DNA of 64,000 nt, from the NCBI RefSeq assembly GCF_014646815.1, contig NZ_BMNZ01000009.1:1-64000 (forward strand), in the 5' to 3' direction. Below the pieces are notes generated by a model. That model did not search any database. It was not told the origin of the DNA and worked only from the letters and a program-made list of their open reading frames with translations. Position 1 is the first letter of the stretch, and every line of letters starts with the position of its first letter. This document shows positions 26,357-36,487 of the stretch, one piece after another. This DNA is from Terrabacter tumescens. GTDB lineage: Bacteria > Actinomycetota > Actinomycetes > Actinomycetales > Dermatophilaceae. The translations under genes and the position numbers were made by a program.

Positions 26357-27733
26357 TCAGAGGGCCTTGATGATGTCCTCGACGCGCTCCTTGGCATCGC
26401 CGAAGAGCATGGCGCTGTTGTCGCGGAAGAAGAGCGGGTTCTGCACCCCGGCGTAGCCGGCGTTCATCGACCGCTTGAAGACGACGACGTCCTTGGCGTT
26501 CCACACCTGCAGGACCGGCATGCCCGCGATCGGCGAGGTCGGGTCCTCCGCGGCGGCGGGGTTGACCGTGTCGTTGGCGCCGATGACGAGCACGACGTCC
26601 GTGTCGGGGAAGTCGTCGTTGATCTCGTCCATCTCGAGCACGATGTCGTACGGCACCCGCGCCTCGGCGAGCAGCACGTTCATGTGGCCCGGGAGGCGGC
26701 CGGCCACCGGGTGGATGCCGAACCGGACGTCGACGCCGCGCTCGCGCAGCTTGGACGTCAGCTCGGCGACGGGGTACTGCGCCTGCGCCACGGCCATGCC
26801 GTAGCCGGGGGTGATGACGACGGACGAGGAGTTCCTGAGCAGGTCTGCGACCTCGGCCGCGTTGGTCTCGCGGTGGTCCCCGTAGTCGACGTCGGAGTCG
26901 GACACCGCTCCGTCAGAGCCGAACCCACCGGCGATGACCGAGACGAACGAGCGGTTCATCGCCTGGCACATGATGTAGGAGAGGTAGGCACCGGACGAGC
27001 CGACGAGCGCGCCGGTGACGATGAGCAGGTCGTTGCCGAGCATGAATCCCGCCGCCGCTGCCGCCCATCCGGAGTAGCTGTTGAGCATCGACACGACGAC
27101 CGGCATGTCGCCGCCGCCGATCGAGGCCACGAGGTGCCAGCCGAAGGCGAGCGCGATCGCCGTCATGACCAGGAGCGGGACGATCGAGTGCGCCGCGACG
27201 AACCACACGAGCAGCCCCGCAGAGACGACGAGCGCCGCGAGGTTGAGCCAGTGCCGGGCGGGCAGCATGAGCGGCTTGCTCGAGATGCGCGCCGACAGCT
27301 TGAGGAAGGCGACGATCGAGCCGGTGAACGTCACGGCGCCGATGAACACGCCGAGGAAGATCTCGACGAGGTGGACCGAGTCCCCGGCGCCGTCGGAGGC
27401 GAGGAAGGTGTTGAGCCCGACGAGCACCGCCGCCGCACCGACGAAGGAGTGCAGCATCGCGATGAGCTCGGGCATGCCCGTCATCTCGACCCGCCGCGCG
27501 CGCCAGATGCCGATCGCCGCACCGATCGCCATCGCCACCGCGACGGCGATCACGTTGCCCCACGGGGCATCCCGCAGCGCGAGCCACAGGGTCGCGACGA
27601 GGGCGATGCCCATGCCGATCATGCCGAGCACGTTGCCGTCGCGCGCGGTCTCGTGCTTCGAGAGCCCGGCGAGCGACATGATGAAGAGCAGCGCAGCGAT
27701 GATGTATGCCGCCTGGATGAGTGCGATGTCCAT
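26357..27733 (-). CDS. pntB: NAD(P) transhydrogenase, beta subunit
   Basis: A 458-residue membrane subunit of the proton-translocating transhydrogenase. About nine membrane segments occupy residues 1-265, followed by the NADP(H)-binding domain III ([58 protein letters not shown]). The C-terminus [19 protein letters not shown] is family-typical. It lies seven bases after pntA on the same strand and forms the enzyme with it, making NADPH from NADH using the proton gradient. Confidence 0.96.
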   Translation of the reverse strand: MDIALIQAAYIIAALLFIMSLAGLSKHETARDGNVLGMIGMGIALVATLWLALRDAPWGNVIAVAVAMAIGAAIGIWRARRVEMTGMPELIAMLHSFVGAAAVLVGLNTFLASDGAGDSVHLVEIFLGVFIGAVTFTGSIVAFLKLSARISSKPLMLPARHWLNLAALVVSAGLLVWFVAAHSIVPLLVMTAIALAFGWHLVASIGGGDMPVVVSMLNSYSGWAAAAAGFMLGNDLLIVTGALVGSSGAYLSYIMCQAMNRSFVSVIAGGFGSDGAVSDSDVDYGDHRETNAAEVADLLRNSSSVVITPGYGMAVAQAQYPVAELTSKLRERGVDVRFGIHPVAGRLPGHMNVLLAEARVPYDIVLEMDEINDDFPDTDVVLVIGANDTVNPAAAEDPTSPIAGMPVLQVWNAKDVVVFKRSMNAGYAGVQNPLFFRDNSAMLFGDAKERVEDIIKAL

Positions 27734-27739
27734 GTGCGG

Positions 27740-29302
27740 TCAGCCCTTCCGGAACATCGTCAGCATGCGGCGGGTCACGGTGAAGCCACCGAAGATGTTG
27801 ATGCTCGCGATGAGCGTGGCGACGAACGCGAGGACGATGATGACGAGCTGCGAGCTCGGCGACGTCTGCGCAGAGCCGAGCTGGAGCAGCGCGCCGACGA
27901 CGATGATGCCGCTGATCGCGTTGGTCACCGACATGAGCGGCGTGTGCAGGGCGTGGTGCACGTTGCCGATGACGTAGTAGCCGATGACGACGGCGAGCGC
28001 GAAGACGGTGAAGTGACCGAGGAAGCTCGCGGGTGAGACGGCCGCGATCACGGCGAACACGACCGCACCGACTGCCATGCCGGCATACCTCCGGCGTGGA
28101 TCCTTCGGTGGCTCAGGCTCTTTGACGACCTTCTTGCCGGCCGGGGACTGCGCGACGGGCGCCGCGCTGACCTGGATCGCGGGCGGCGGCCAGAGCAGCT
28201 CGCCGTCCCGCGCGACCGTCATGTTGCGCTGCACGACGTCGTCGAAGTCGAGGACGAGCTGCCCGTCCTTGCCAGGCGTCAGCAGCTTCATCAGGTTGAC
28301 GAGGTTGGTGCCGTAGAGCTGTGACGCCTGCGTGGGCAGGCGTGCCGCGAGGTCGGTGTAGCCGATGATCCGGACGCCGTTGTCGGTGACGACCATCTGG
28401 TCGGCGACGGAGCCCTCGACGTTGCCGCCGTTGGCCGCGGCCATGTCGACGATGACCGAGCCCGGCCGCATCGAGGCGACCATCTCGCCGGTGATGAGGC
28501 GGGGCGCGGGACGTCCCGGGATGAGCGCGGTCGTGATGATGATGTCGACGTCGGGAGCCTGCTGCGCATAGAGCTCGGCCGCGCGCCGGTTGTACTCCTC
28601 CCCCATCTCCTTGGCGTAACCGTCGCTCGACGCCGCGGCCTCGTCGACCTCGGGCAGCTGCACGGCGAGGAAGTCGGCGCCCATGGACTCGACCTGCTCG
28701 GCCACCTCGACGCGGGCGTCGGTCGCGCGGACGATGGCACCGAGCGAGCGCGCCGTGCCGATGGCGGCGAGGCCGGCCACGCCGGCCCCGGCGACGAGCA
28801 CCTTCGCCGGCGGGACCTTGCCCGCCGCGGTCACCTGCCCGGTGAAGAACGAGCCGAACTCGTGGGCCGCCTCGACGACGGCGCGGTAGCCGGCGATGTT
28901 GGCCATCGACGACAGGACGTCGAGCGACTGCGCGCGGCTGATGCGCGGCACGGCGTCCATGGCCATCGCGGTGACCCGGGCCGCCCGGAGCTTTTCGACG
29001 AGGTCGGGACTGATCGCCGGCGCCATGAGCGAGACGAGGACGGTGCCCGGTCGCAGCCGGGCTATCTCGTCGTCGGACGGCGCATTGACCTTGTGCACGA
29101 TCGGCGAGCCCCACGCCTCGTCAGCGGTGACCACGCGAGCGCCGGCTGCGGCATACGCCTCGTCGGAGAAGCTGGCTGCGGCACCCGCCCCGCCCTCGAC
29201 GGCGACGTCGTAGCCGAGGGCGACGAGCTGCTCGACGGTCTTGGGCGTCGCGGCGACGCGTGTCTCTCGGGCGCGGGTCTCTCGGGGGACACCGATCTGC
29301 AC
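27740..29302 (-). CDS. pntA: NAD(P) transhydrogenase, alpha subunit (fused alpha1-alpha2)
   Basis: A 520-residue subunit. Residues 1-380 are the NAD(H)-binding domain I ([59 protein letters not shown]) and residues about 425-520 carry four membrane segments of domain II ([31 protein letters not shown]). In many actinobacteria these are two genes; here they are one. GTG 29302 is chosen over the ATG at 29335 because it has an AAGGAG site eight bases upstream and starts at the conserved N-terminus. Confidence 0.95.
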   Translation of the reverse strand: MQIGVPRETRARETRVAATPKTVEQLVALGYDVAVEGGAGAAASFSDEAYAAAGARVVTADEAWGSPIVHKVNAPSDDEIARLRPGTVLVSLMAPAISPDLVEKLRAARVTAMAMDAVPRISRAQSLDVLSSMANIAGYRAVVEAAHEFGSFFTGQVTAAGKVPPAKVLVAGAGVAGLAAIGTARSLGAIVRATDARVEVAEQVESMGADFLAVQLPEVDEAAASSDGYAKEMGEEYNRRAAELYAQQAPDVDIIITTALIPGRPAPRLITGEMVASMRPGSVIVDMAAANGGNVEGSVADQMVVTDNGVRIIGYTDLAARLPTQASQLYGTNLVNLMKLLTPGKDGQLVLDFDDVVQRNMTVARDGELLWPPPAIQVSAAPVAQSPAGKKVVKEPEPPKDPRRRYAGMAVGAVVFAVIAAVSPASFLGHFTVFALAVVIGYYVIGNVHHALHTPLMSVTNAISGIIVVGALLQLGSAQTSPSSQLVIIVLAFVATLIASINIFGGFTVTRRMLTMFRKG

Positions 29303-29513
29303 GCTGGGCTCCTTCGCGCGGAGGGCTGTGGGCACTGGTTCACGAACCTAGGGCACGACCCGCGGGTAGCGGCAGGTCTGCCGGGCACGTCACACAAATG
29401 ACATGCGTCCGGGCCCGACCGTCTCTGATGGTGGGCACCCCGACGGTGCAGGGGCGCCCGGTCCGGTCAAGGCCGGGTCAGTGCCGGGTCACGGCGACGG
29501 CGCCCGGGCCGGG

Positions 29514-30545
29514 TCAGGGCGACGGCGCCCGGAGGCCGAGGCTGAACAGCTCGGGCGGCGGCTTCTGGTCGGACTCCAGGCGGCGGTAGGCGCTCGGCGT
29601 GCTGCCCACCTCGGCGAGGAACTGCCGGTTGAAGTTGGCCATGTTGTGGTAGCCGCTGCGCTCGGCGATCTGGGCCACCGAGTCGTCGGAGGTGTCGAGG
29701 AGGCGGCGGGCGTAGGCGATCCGCAGCTTCTTGACCATGTTGGAGAACGTCATCCCGGTCGCGGTCTTGAAGTACTTCGAGAAGGTCGGCTCGGACATGT
29801 AGGCCAGGCGCGCGGCCGTCGACAGTCGGATGTCGCCCGTCAGGTTGTCGAGGATGTAGCTGAGCCCGGCCTCGCCGGCGTCGCGCGACGCCGCGTCGTT
29901 GGGACGGCCCACCCACTCGCTCGCGACGAGCTCGTACTCGTCCGTCGGGGCGTGCGCGAAGAGCGCCAGCAGCTTGAAGAGGTGGCCGAGCTGCTCGACG
30001 CCGTGACTGTGCACGCAGGCCAGGATGGTCTCGGCGGCCCGCCACGCGGTGGCGCCGGAGAACACGAGCCCGCGCGTCGACCGGTGGAGCAGCTCGGAGA
30101 CCTCGGCGAGCTCGGGCAGGTGCTCGGTGGCCTGGCGGATCCACTCGTCGCTGAACTGGATGACGGCGTCGCGGTCGACGGCCACCTGTCCCTCGGCGAG
30201 ATCGCTCACCCAGTCGTGCGGCAGGTTGGGGCCGACCATGCTGACGTGACCCGGCGCGAAGGTCCCGATGTGGTCGCCGGCGATGAAGCTGCCGCGCGTC
30301 TTGGTGATGAGGTGGATCTCGTACTCGGGGTGGTAGCCCCAGCCGCAGATCTCGCTCGGGAAGTCGTGGGTCAGCACGCGGATGGAGGCCTGCGGGTGCG
30401 GCGGGATGACCTCCCGGCGCATCGGCCCCCCGAGTCGCAGGGCCGATGAGGCCGGCGAGGCCGACGAATCAGGCGCAGCGGTACTCCCCCCGCCCGCGGG
30501 TGCCGTTCCACGGTCGTGGGTCTGGCTGGATCGATACGAATCCAT
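29514..30545 (-). CDS. AraC-family regulator of the polyol locus
   Basis: A 343-residue regulator. After a 40-residue disordered start, residues about 50-220 form a cupin-like sensor domain (IHLITKTRGSFIAGDHIGTFAPGHVSMVGPNLPHDW), and residues about 235-330 form the double helix-turn-helix (LSTAARLAYMSEPTFSKYFKTATGMTFSNMVKKLRI, AQIAERSGYHNMANFNRQF). Divergent from the solute-binding gene, so it is the likely activator of the polyol operon, responding to its substrate. Confidence 0.9.
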   Translation of the reverse strand: MDSYRSSQTHDRGTAPAGGGSTAAPDSSASPASSALRLGGPMRREVIPPHPQASIRVLTHDFPSEICGWGYHPEYEIHLITKTRGSFIAGDHIGTFAPGHVSMVGPNLPHDWVSDLAEGQVAVDRDAVIQFSDEWIRQATEHLPELAEVSELLHRSTRGLVFSGATAWRAAETILACVHSHGVEQLGHLFKLLALFAHAPTDEYELVASEWVGRPNDAASRDAGEAGLSYILDNLTGDIRLSTAARLAYMSEPTFSKYFKTATGMTFSNMVKKLRIAYARRLLDTSDDSVAQIAERSGYHNMANFNRQFLAEVGSTPSAYRRLESDQKPPPELFSLGLRAPSP

Positions 30546-30810
30546 TTCGTCCTTCGTCGGCCTGGGACCTCGTCGTCTCCGCCTCGTGCGGGGAGCGCCA
30601 CCGAAGTACGCATCCCGGACGAGCCGCCGCGAAAAATCGTATCAACGACAGAGGGCTCATGGTGCTTGTTGGGGCTGCCGTCGCGTCATTACCGTTCCGG
30701 CAAGTTCCAGTCAAGAACTGTTGCGGATGCCACAACCGACGGTGTCCTGCCTCACCCGTGATCGTCGAGCTCGGGCCGGAACGAGAGATTGCCTACCAAA
30801 GGAGTTGGGA
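30546..30810. promoter_or_regulatory. Divergent control region of the polyol locus
   Basis: The 265-base gap between the AraC regulator and the solute-binding gene is more AT-rich than its surroundings. It holds an interrupted repeat AGTTC (30704-30708)/GAACT (30716-30720) and a strong ribosome site AAAGGAG before ATG 30811. AraC or catabolite-repressor sites are expected here, but none can be defined with confidence. Confidence 0.4.
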
Positions 30811-32175
30811 ATGCTTGCGAACAAGCGCATGCTCGCGCTGGGGACGGGCGTGGTGGCGGTGGCCATGACGGTGACTGCCTGTTCGTCCGGCGCCGTGCAG
30901 TCCGGGAACGGGTCTACCGGCGCGGCCGGCGGAGCCGTCACCCTCAAGGTGGCCACGGTGAACAACGGCCAGATGAAGGACATGGAGAAGCTCAAGGCCG
31001 AGTACGAGAAGGCGAATCCCGGCGTCACGGTCAACTTCCAGGTCATGGAGGAGGGCGACCTCCGCGCCGCCGTGACGGCGGACGTCGCGAGCGGCGCCGG
31101 CCAGTACGACATCGTCACCATCGGCGCGTACGAGACGCCGCAGTGGGGCGCCAACGGGTGGCTCGTCGACCTCACCCCGGAGCTGCAGGCCGACTCGTCC
31201 TACGACGTCAACGACCTGCTCCCGCCGGTGCGCGACGTGAACAGCTACAACGGCAAGCTGTTCGCCGTCCCGTTCTACGGCGAGTCCTCGATCCTCATGT
31301 ACAACAAGGAGGTCCTGGACAAGGCCGGCGTCACGATCCCGCAGAACCCGACCTGGCAGCAGGTCGCGGACGCCGCCAAGAAGGTCAAGACCAACGACAT
31401 GGCCGGCATCTGCATGCGCGGCAAGCCCGGCTGGGGCGACCTCTTCGCGCCGCTCACGACCGTCGTGCAGACGTTCGGCGGCAACTGGTACGACAGCAAC
31501 TGGAAGGCGACGGTCGACACCCCGGAGTGGAAGGAAGCCGTCGGCTTCTACAAGCAGATGCTCGACGACTCCGGTGAGAAGGACCCGGTCTCGTACAGCT
31601 TCAACGAGTGCCTGACGGCGCTCAAGGAGGGCAAGGCCGCGATGTGGGCCGACGCCTCCGTCGCCGCCTCGATGCTCGAGGCCGCGGACTCGCCGGTCAA
31701 GGGCAAGATGGGCTACGCCCACATGCCGGTGAACAAGACCAAGGAGTCCGGCTGGCTGTGGAGCTGGAACCTGGCCATCCCCGCATCGACGAAGCAGAAG
31801 GACGCGGCGGTCAAGTTCGTCAAGTGGGCCACGAGCAAGGACTACATCAAGCTCGTCGGCACCAAGATCGGCTGGTCCAACGTCCCGCCCGGCTCGCGCA
31901 CCTCGACGTACTCGATCCCCGAGTACAAGGAGGCTGCCAAGGCGTACGCCCCCATCACCCTCGATGTCATGAGCTCGGTCAACCCGAAGCAGCCGGGCGT
32001 CAACCCGCAGGGCTGGGTCGGCATCCAGTACGTCTCGATCCCCGAGTTCCAGGACGTCGGGAACCAGTGCGCGCAGCTCGTCGCGGACTACCTCGCCAAC
32101 CGCGGCACCATCGACGACGCCCTCGGCAAGTGCCAGAGCATCGCCCAGGCCGCCGGCGACAAGCACAAGAAGTGA
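30811..32175 (+). CDS. Sugar-alcohol ABC transporter, solute-binding lipoprotein
   Basis: A 454-residue lipoprotein: signal peptide residues 1-23 with lipobox VTAC, then a family-1 extracellular solute-binding fold (VTLKVATVNNGQMKDMEKLKAEYEKANPGVTVNFQ; YDIVTIGAYETPQWGANGWLVDL; FAVPFYGESSILMYNKEVLDKAGV). It resembles the sorbitol/mannitol-binding SmoE group; substrate preference is inferred from the downstream polyol dehydrogenase. A 17-bp hairpin follows the gene, which probably keeps binding protein in excess over the permeases. Confidence 0.9.
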   Translation: MLANKRMLALGTGVVAVAMTVTACSSGAVQSGNGSTGAAGGAVTLKVATVNNGQMKDMEKLKAEYEKANPGVTVNFQVMEEGDLRAAVTADVASGAGQYDIVTIGAYETPQWGANGWLVDLTPELQADSSYDVNDLLPPVRDVNSYNGKLFAVPFYGESSILMYNKEVLDKAGVTIPQNPTWQQVADAAKKVKTNDMAGICMRGKPGWGDLFAPLTTVVQTFGGNWYDSNWKATVDTPEWKEAVGFYKQMLDDSGEKDPVSYSFNECLTALKEGKAAMWADASVAASMLEAADSPVKGKMGYAHMPVNKTKESGWLWSWNLAIPASTKQKDAAVKFVKWATSKDYIKLVGTKIGWSNVPPGSRTSTYSIPEYKEAAKAYAPITLDVMSSVNPKQPGVNPQGWVGIQYVSIPEFQDVGNQCAQLVADYLANRGTIDDALGKCQSIAQAAGDKHKK

Positions 32176-32199
32176 CCTGCGGCTGACCAGCAGCTGACA

Positions 32200-32239
32200 G
32201 GTGGTGCCGGGTCCGGCACGCCCCGGACCCGGCACCACC
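32200..32239 (+). terminator. Intra-operon hairpin after the solute-binding gene
   Basis: Arms 32200-32216 and 32223-32239 (GGTGGTGCCGGGTCCGG and its complement) pair perfectly over 17 bp with a six-base loop. Its position between binding protein and permease genes is typical of partial termination or 3' mRNA protection, giving higher binding-protein expression. Confidence 0.75.
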
Positions 32240-32314
32240 CCACCTCACCCCGCTTCACCGCCTCCCAGTCGCGCGCGCCGCACCAGCCGCACAACCGCAC
32301 GAGGAAGTGCCGAC

Positions 32315-33262
32315 ATGACCACGACCACCACGAAACCGACCGAGCTCGAGGACGTCCCGGCCGCCACGGCCACGGACAAGCGGCGGGTGCAGCGCAAGGA
32401 GCTCTGGCGCAACCGGGGCCTGCTGCTGCCGGCCGTCATCTTCCTGATCCTGCTGACCCAGATCCCGTTCCTGACGACCATCGGGTTCTCGCTGACGAAG
32501 TGGAACCTGCTCTACCCCAACGACCGCGCCTTCGCCGGCTTCGACAACTACACCAGCGCCCTGACCTCCGGGGACCTGTGGCCCTCGATCGTGGCCACGG
32601 TGCTCATCACGGCCTTCTCCGTCGTCCTCGCGCTGCTCTTCGGGCTGCTCTTCGCGATGCTGCTCGACCGCAAGTTCCGCGGCCGCGCCCTGGCCCGGAC
32701 CCTGATGATCACCCCGTTCCTCATCATGCCCGCCGCGGCCGCGCTCATCTGGAAGTACTCGATGTTCGACACGAACATCGGGATGCTCAACTGGCTCTTC
32801 CGGACCCTGCACCTGCCCGTCGTCTCCTGGAGCACCGAGCACCCGATGATGACCGTCGTCATCGTGCTCACCTGGCAGTTCACCCCGTTCATGATGCTGA
32901 TCCTGCTCGCCGGCCTTCAGGGCCAGGACAAGGGCATCCTCGAGGCCGCCCAGGTCGACGGCGCCGGCGCCTGGCGCACCTTCACCTGGATCACCCTGCC
33001 CCACCTGCGGATGTACATCGAGATCGGGGTCCTGCTCGGCTCGGTCATCATCCTGCAGGTCTTCGACCCCATCGCGATCCTCACCAAGGGGACCGGCGGG
33101 ACCAAGACCCTCGCCTACCTGCTCTACGAGCGGGCCTTCATCGGGCTCGACGTCGGGCAGGCAGCGGCCTACGGCGTCGTGACCGTCATCCTCACGATCA
33201 TCGTCGCGACCATCGCGCTCAAGAGCGTCTTCAAGGTCTTCATGGCAGGAGGAAGCCGATGA
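32315..33262 (+). CDS. Polyol ABC transporter permease 1
   Basis: A 315-residue permease with six membrane segments, the first near residues 35-55. The EAA loop, the contact with the ATPase, is EAAQVDGAGAWRTFTWITLPHL near residue 210. It resembles the SmoF/MalF-like sugar-alcohol permeases. ATG 32315 follows GAGGAAG. It overlaps the second permease by four bases. Confidence 0.92.
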   Translation: MTTTTTKPTELEDVPAATATDKRRVQRKELWRNRGLLLPAVIFLILLTQIPFLTTIGFSLTKWNLLYPNDRAFAGFDNYTSALTSGDLWPSIVATVLITAFSVVLALLFGLLFAMLLDRKFRGRALARTLMITPFLIMPAAAALIWKYSMFDTNIGMLNWLFRTLHLPVVSWSTEHPMMTVVIVLTWQFTPFMMLILLAGLQGQDKGILEAAQVDGAGAWRTFTWITLPHLRMYIEIGVLLGSVIILQVFDPIAILTKGTGGTKTLAYLLYERAFIGLDVGQAAAYGVVTVILTIIVATIALKSVFKVFMAGGSR

Positions 33263-34083
33263 ACAGCTCCAACAGGTCGGCCCGCGGGGCCCTCGTGACC
33301 CTCGCGACCTGGATCCTCGTCCTCGTCTTCTTCTTCCCCGTGCTGTGGATGTTCCTCAACGGGTTCAAGCCCGAGTCCCTCGCGTCCTCGGTCAACCCGA
33401 CGTTCTTCTTCAAGCCCGTCACCGAGGGCTACCAGCTCGCGATGGACCGCGGGATGGCCGGCTACCTCCAGAACTCGCTCACGGCGGCGGTGACGTCGAC
33501 GATCATCTCGGTGCTCCTCGCGATCCCGGCCGCCTACGCCCTGTCGATCCGCCGGGTGAAGAACGTCGAGAACTCCCTGTCGTTCTTCATCTCCACCCGC
33601 TTCATGCCCCTCGCCGCGATCGTGCTGCCGCTCTTCATGATCTTCAAGACGGTCGGCTTGCTCGACAACATCTACGTCCTCGCCGTCGTCTACGGCGCGA
33701 TGAACCTGCCCGTCACGGTGTGGATGATGCGCTCGTTCCTGCTCGAAGTCCCCTTCGAGATCATCGAAGCCGCCCGCGTCGACGGCGCCGGCATGTTCCG
33801 CGAGATCGTCCGCATCGTCCTGCCCCTCGTGCTACCCGGCGTCGCAGCCGCAGCACTCATCAGCTTCATCTTCGCCTGGAACGAGTACTTCCTCGCGCTG
33901 CTGCTGACGAGCTCCGCCGCCCGCACCACACCCCCCTTCCTCGGCAGCTTCGTCGACGGCCGCGGCCAGTTCCTCGCCGTGCTGTCCGCCGCCGCGACCA
34001 TCGCCGCCCTCCCCGTCATCATCGCCGGCTGGGTCGCCCAGAAACAGCTCGTCCGCGGCCTGTCGATGGGTGCCATCAAGTGA
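33259..34083 (+). CDS. Polyol ABC transporter permease 2
   Basis: A 274-residue permease with six membrane segments and the EAA loop EAARVDGAGMFREIVRIVLPLVLPG near residue 170; SmoG/MalG-like. Start ATG 33259 overlaps the preceding stop and has a GGAGGAAG site. No ATPase gene follows; many actinobacteria energise such importers with one shared MsiK-type ATPase encoded elsewhere, which is inferred here. Confidence 0.92.
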   Translation: MNSSNRSARGALVTLATWILVLVFFFPVLWMFLNGFKPESLASSVNPTFFFKPVTEGYQLAMDRGMAGYLQNSLTAAVTSTIISVLLAIPAAYALSIRRVKNVENSLSFFISTRFMPLAAIVLPLFMIFKTVGLLDNIYVLAVVYGAMNLPVTVWMMRSFLLEVPFEIIEAARVDGAGMFREIVRIVLPLVLPGVAAAALISFIFAWNEYFLALLLTSSAARTTPPFLGSFVDGRGQFLAVLSAAATIAALPVIIAGWVAQKQLVRGLSMGAIK

Positions 34084-34865
34084 GCGACACTGCAGCACAG
34101 AACCGTTCGGCAGTCGGGCACGTCGTCGACCGCACCCGCAGCCTCGAGGACACGGTCGTCGTCGTGACCGGCGCCGGCGGCGCCATCGGCGGTGCGATCG
34201 CGCGGCTCGTCCTCGAGGCGGGTGGGCGCGTCGTCGCCGGGGACCTCCGGCCCGACGCGCTGGCCCCGCTCCGGGACGCCTGGGGCGAGGACCGGCTGGC
34301 CGTCGCGGTCGGCGACGTCCGGGACGAGGCCACCGCCGACGCGCTCGTCGCGGCGGGTGTCACGGCCTTCGGCCGGGTCGACTCCGTCGTCGCCAACGCG
34401 GCCGTCGGCTTCTACGGCGGGGTGCTCGACTACTCCGCGGACGAGGTCTCGCTCATGGTCGACGTCAACGTCAAGGGCACCGTGTGGCTCTCCCGGGCCG
34501 CCGTGCGCCAGTTCCGTGCCCAGGGCGACGGCGGCGACATCGTCATCCTCGGCTCCGTCGCCGGGCTGCTTATCGGGGGCGGCAAGGAGGCGGTCTACGC
34601 CGCCACCAAGGCCGCCCAGATCAACCTCGGCTACGCCCTCGACCGCGAGCTGCGCTCCGAGGGGATCCGCACCACGACCATCGCCCCGGCCGGCGTCAAC
34701 ACCCCTTTCGCCGCGGCCGACGGGCGCTTCGGCGACCGGGACCCGTCCGAGGCCGACTTCCTCGAACCCGAGGACATCGCCCAGGCCGTCGCCTACACCC
34801 TGCGACAGCCCCGCCGGATGCGCACCGAGCTCTGGACGATGTGGAGCCTCTCCGAGTCGCACTGA
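34080..34865 (+). CDS. SDR-family oxidoreductase of the polyol operon
   Basis: A 261-residue short-chain dehydrogenase: nucleotide-binding VTGAGGAIGGAIA (residues about 29-41), NAAVGFYGG, active-site Ser in ILGSVAG and YAATK (Tyr/Lys). GTG 34080 overlaps the permease stop by four bases, showing translational coupling. It probably oxidises a sugar alcohol or a sugar intermediate; the exact substrate cannot be told. Confidence 0.88.
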   Translation: MSDTAAQNRSAVGHVVDRTRSLEDTVVVVTGAGGAIGGAIARLVLEAGGRVVAGDLRPDALAPLRDAWGEDRLAVAVGDVRDEATADALVAAGVTAFGRVDSVVANAAVGFYGGVLDYSADEVSLMVDVNVKGTVWLSRAAVRQFRAQGDGGDIVILGSVAGLLIGGGKEAVYAATKAAQINLGYALDRELRSEGIRTTTIAPAGVNTPFAAADGRFGDRDPSEADFLEPEDIAQAVAYTLRQPRRMRTELWTMWSLSESH

Positions 34866-34969
34866 CCACCGTCGCCCGACGACCCGGTGACCGCCGCACG
34901 ACCCGAGGCCCCCAGCCGTTCAGTGCCTCCCAGACCTTCGAGAACCTCCGAGAGAGGACCCAGACGATC

Positions 34970-36487
34970 ATGACCACCTCCGACGCCGCGGCGTCATCGA
35001 CGCCGATCCCCCTGTCGCAGAGCACGTATGCCGCCCTCCCGCCCGAGGTGGGCCGGCCGGGCTACGACCGGGCGAAGGTCACGGCGAGCATCGTGCACTT
35101 CGGTGTCGGTGGCTTCCACCGGGCCCACCAGGCGATGTACGTCGACCGCCTCCTCGAGGACGGGCTCGCGCTCGACTGGGGCATCTGCGGGGTCGGCGCG
35201 CTGCCCCAGGACCGCCGGATCGTCGACACCCTCAGCGCGCAGGACGGGCTCTACACGCTCGTGGTCAAGCACCCCGACGGCCACCGGGAGGCACGCGTCG
35301 TCGGCAGCATCGTCGAGATGATGTTCGCGCCGGACGACCCCCAGGCCGTCGTCGACCGGCTCGCCGACCCGCGCACGCGCATCGTGTCGCTGACCATCAC
35401 CGAGGGCGGCTACGTCGTCAACCAGGTGACGGGCGAGTTCGATGCCGACGACCCGGCGATCCGCGCCGACCTCGAGGAGGGCGCCGTCCCGCGCACCGTC
35501 TTCGGCTACGTCGTCGCAGGGCTCGCGGCGCGGCGGGCTGCCGGCGAGGCACCCTTCACCGTCATGTCCTGCGACAACCTGCCGGGCAACGGCGACGTGG
35601 CCCGCCGGATGATGACGGCCTTCGCGCGACTGAAGGACCCGTCGCTCGCCGACTGGATGGACGAGCACGTGTCGTTCCCCAACTGCATGGTCGACCGGAT
35701 CACCCCCGTGACGGCGCAGGAGGACATCCACCGTTTGGCCGACGAGTTCGGTGTCGCCGACGGCTGGCCCGTCGTCTGCGAGCCCTTCACGCAGTGGGTC
35801 CTCGAGGACCACTTCACCGACGGTCGCCCGCCGTTCGAGCAGGCCGGGGTGCAGCTCGTCGACGACGTCGTGCCCTACGAGCTGATGAAGCTCCGGCTGC
35901 TCAACGCGAGCCATCAGGCCCTCTGCTACCTCGGCTACCTCGCCGGCTACCGCTACGCCCACGAGGTGTGCCAGGACCCGCTCTTCGTCGACTTCCTCCT
36001 CGGCTACATGGAGCACGAGGGGAGCCCCACGCTGCCGGAGGTGCCGGGCGTCGACCTCGACGCGTACCGGCACGAGCTCATCGAGCGTTTCGCGAACCCG
36101 GAGGTGCGCGACACCCTGGCGCGCCTGTGCGCCGAGAGCTCGGACCGCATCCCCAAGTGGCTCGTGCCGGTCATCAACCGCAACCTCGAGACCGATGGCG
36201 AGATCGACCGGTCGGCGCTCGTCGTCGCGGCGTGGGCGCGGTACGCCGAGGGCACCGACGAGCAGGGCGAGCCCATCGAGGTCGTCGACCGCATCAAGGA
36301 CCGGGTGATGGCTGCCGCCGCCCGGCAGGGAGAGGACCCGCTCGCCTTCCTCCGCGATCGCGACCTCTTCGGAGGCCTCGTCGACGACGAGCGTTTCACC
36401 ACGGTGTTCACGGACGCCCTGTCGGCCTTGCACCAGAAGGGCGCCCGGGAGACGCTGCAGTCATGGAGCACCAGGGTGACCACGTGA
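34970..36487 (+). CDS. Mannitol/D-arabitol 2-dehydrogenase family protein
   Basis: A 505-residue polyol-specific long-chain dehydrogenase. The N-terminal NAD-binding domain starts IVHFGVGGFHRAHQAMYVDRLL; the catalytic block includes SCDNLPGNGDV, WVLEDHF and KLRLLNASHQALCYLGYLAGY (Lys, Asn and His of the active site). It would turn mannitol into fructose or D-arabitol into xylulose; a following xylulokinase-type gene favours arabitol. The GTG of that kinase overlaps its stop. About 100 bases separate it from the SDR gene. Confidence 0.93.
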   Translation: MTTSDAAASSTPIPLSQSTYAALPPEVGRPGYDRAKVTASIVHFGVGGFHRAHQAMYVDRLLEDGLALDWGICGVGALPQDRRIVDTLSAQDGLYTLVVKHPDGHREARVVGSIVEMMFAPDDPQAVVDRLADPRTRIVSLTITEGGYVVNQVTGEFDADDPAIRADLEEGAVPRTVFGYVVAGLAARRAAGEAPFTVMSCDNLPGNGDVARRMMTAFARLKDPSLADWMDEHVSFPNCMVDRITPVTAQEDIHRLADEFGVADGWPVVCEPFTQWVLEDHFTDGRPPFEQAGVQLVDDVVPYELMKLRLLNASHQALCYLGYLAGYRYAHEVCQDPLFVDFLLGYMEHEGSPTLPEVPGVDLDAYRHELIERFANPEVRDTLARLCAESSDRIPKWLVPVINRNLETDGEIDRSALVVAAWARYAEGTDEQGEPIEVVDRIKDRVMAAAARQGEDPLAFLRDRDLFGGLVDDERFTTVFTDALSALHQKGARETLQSWSTRVTT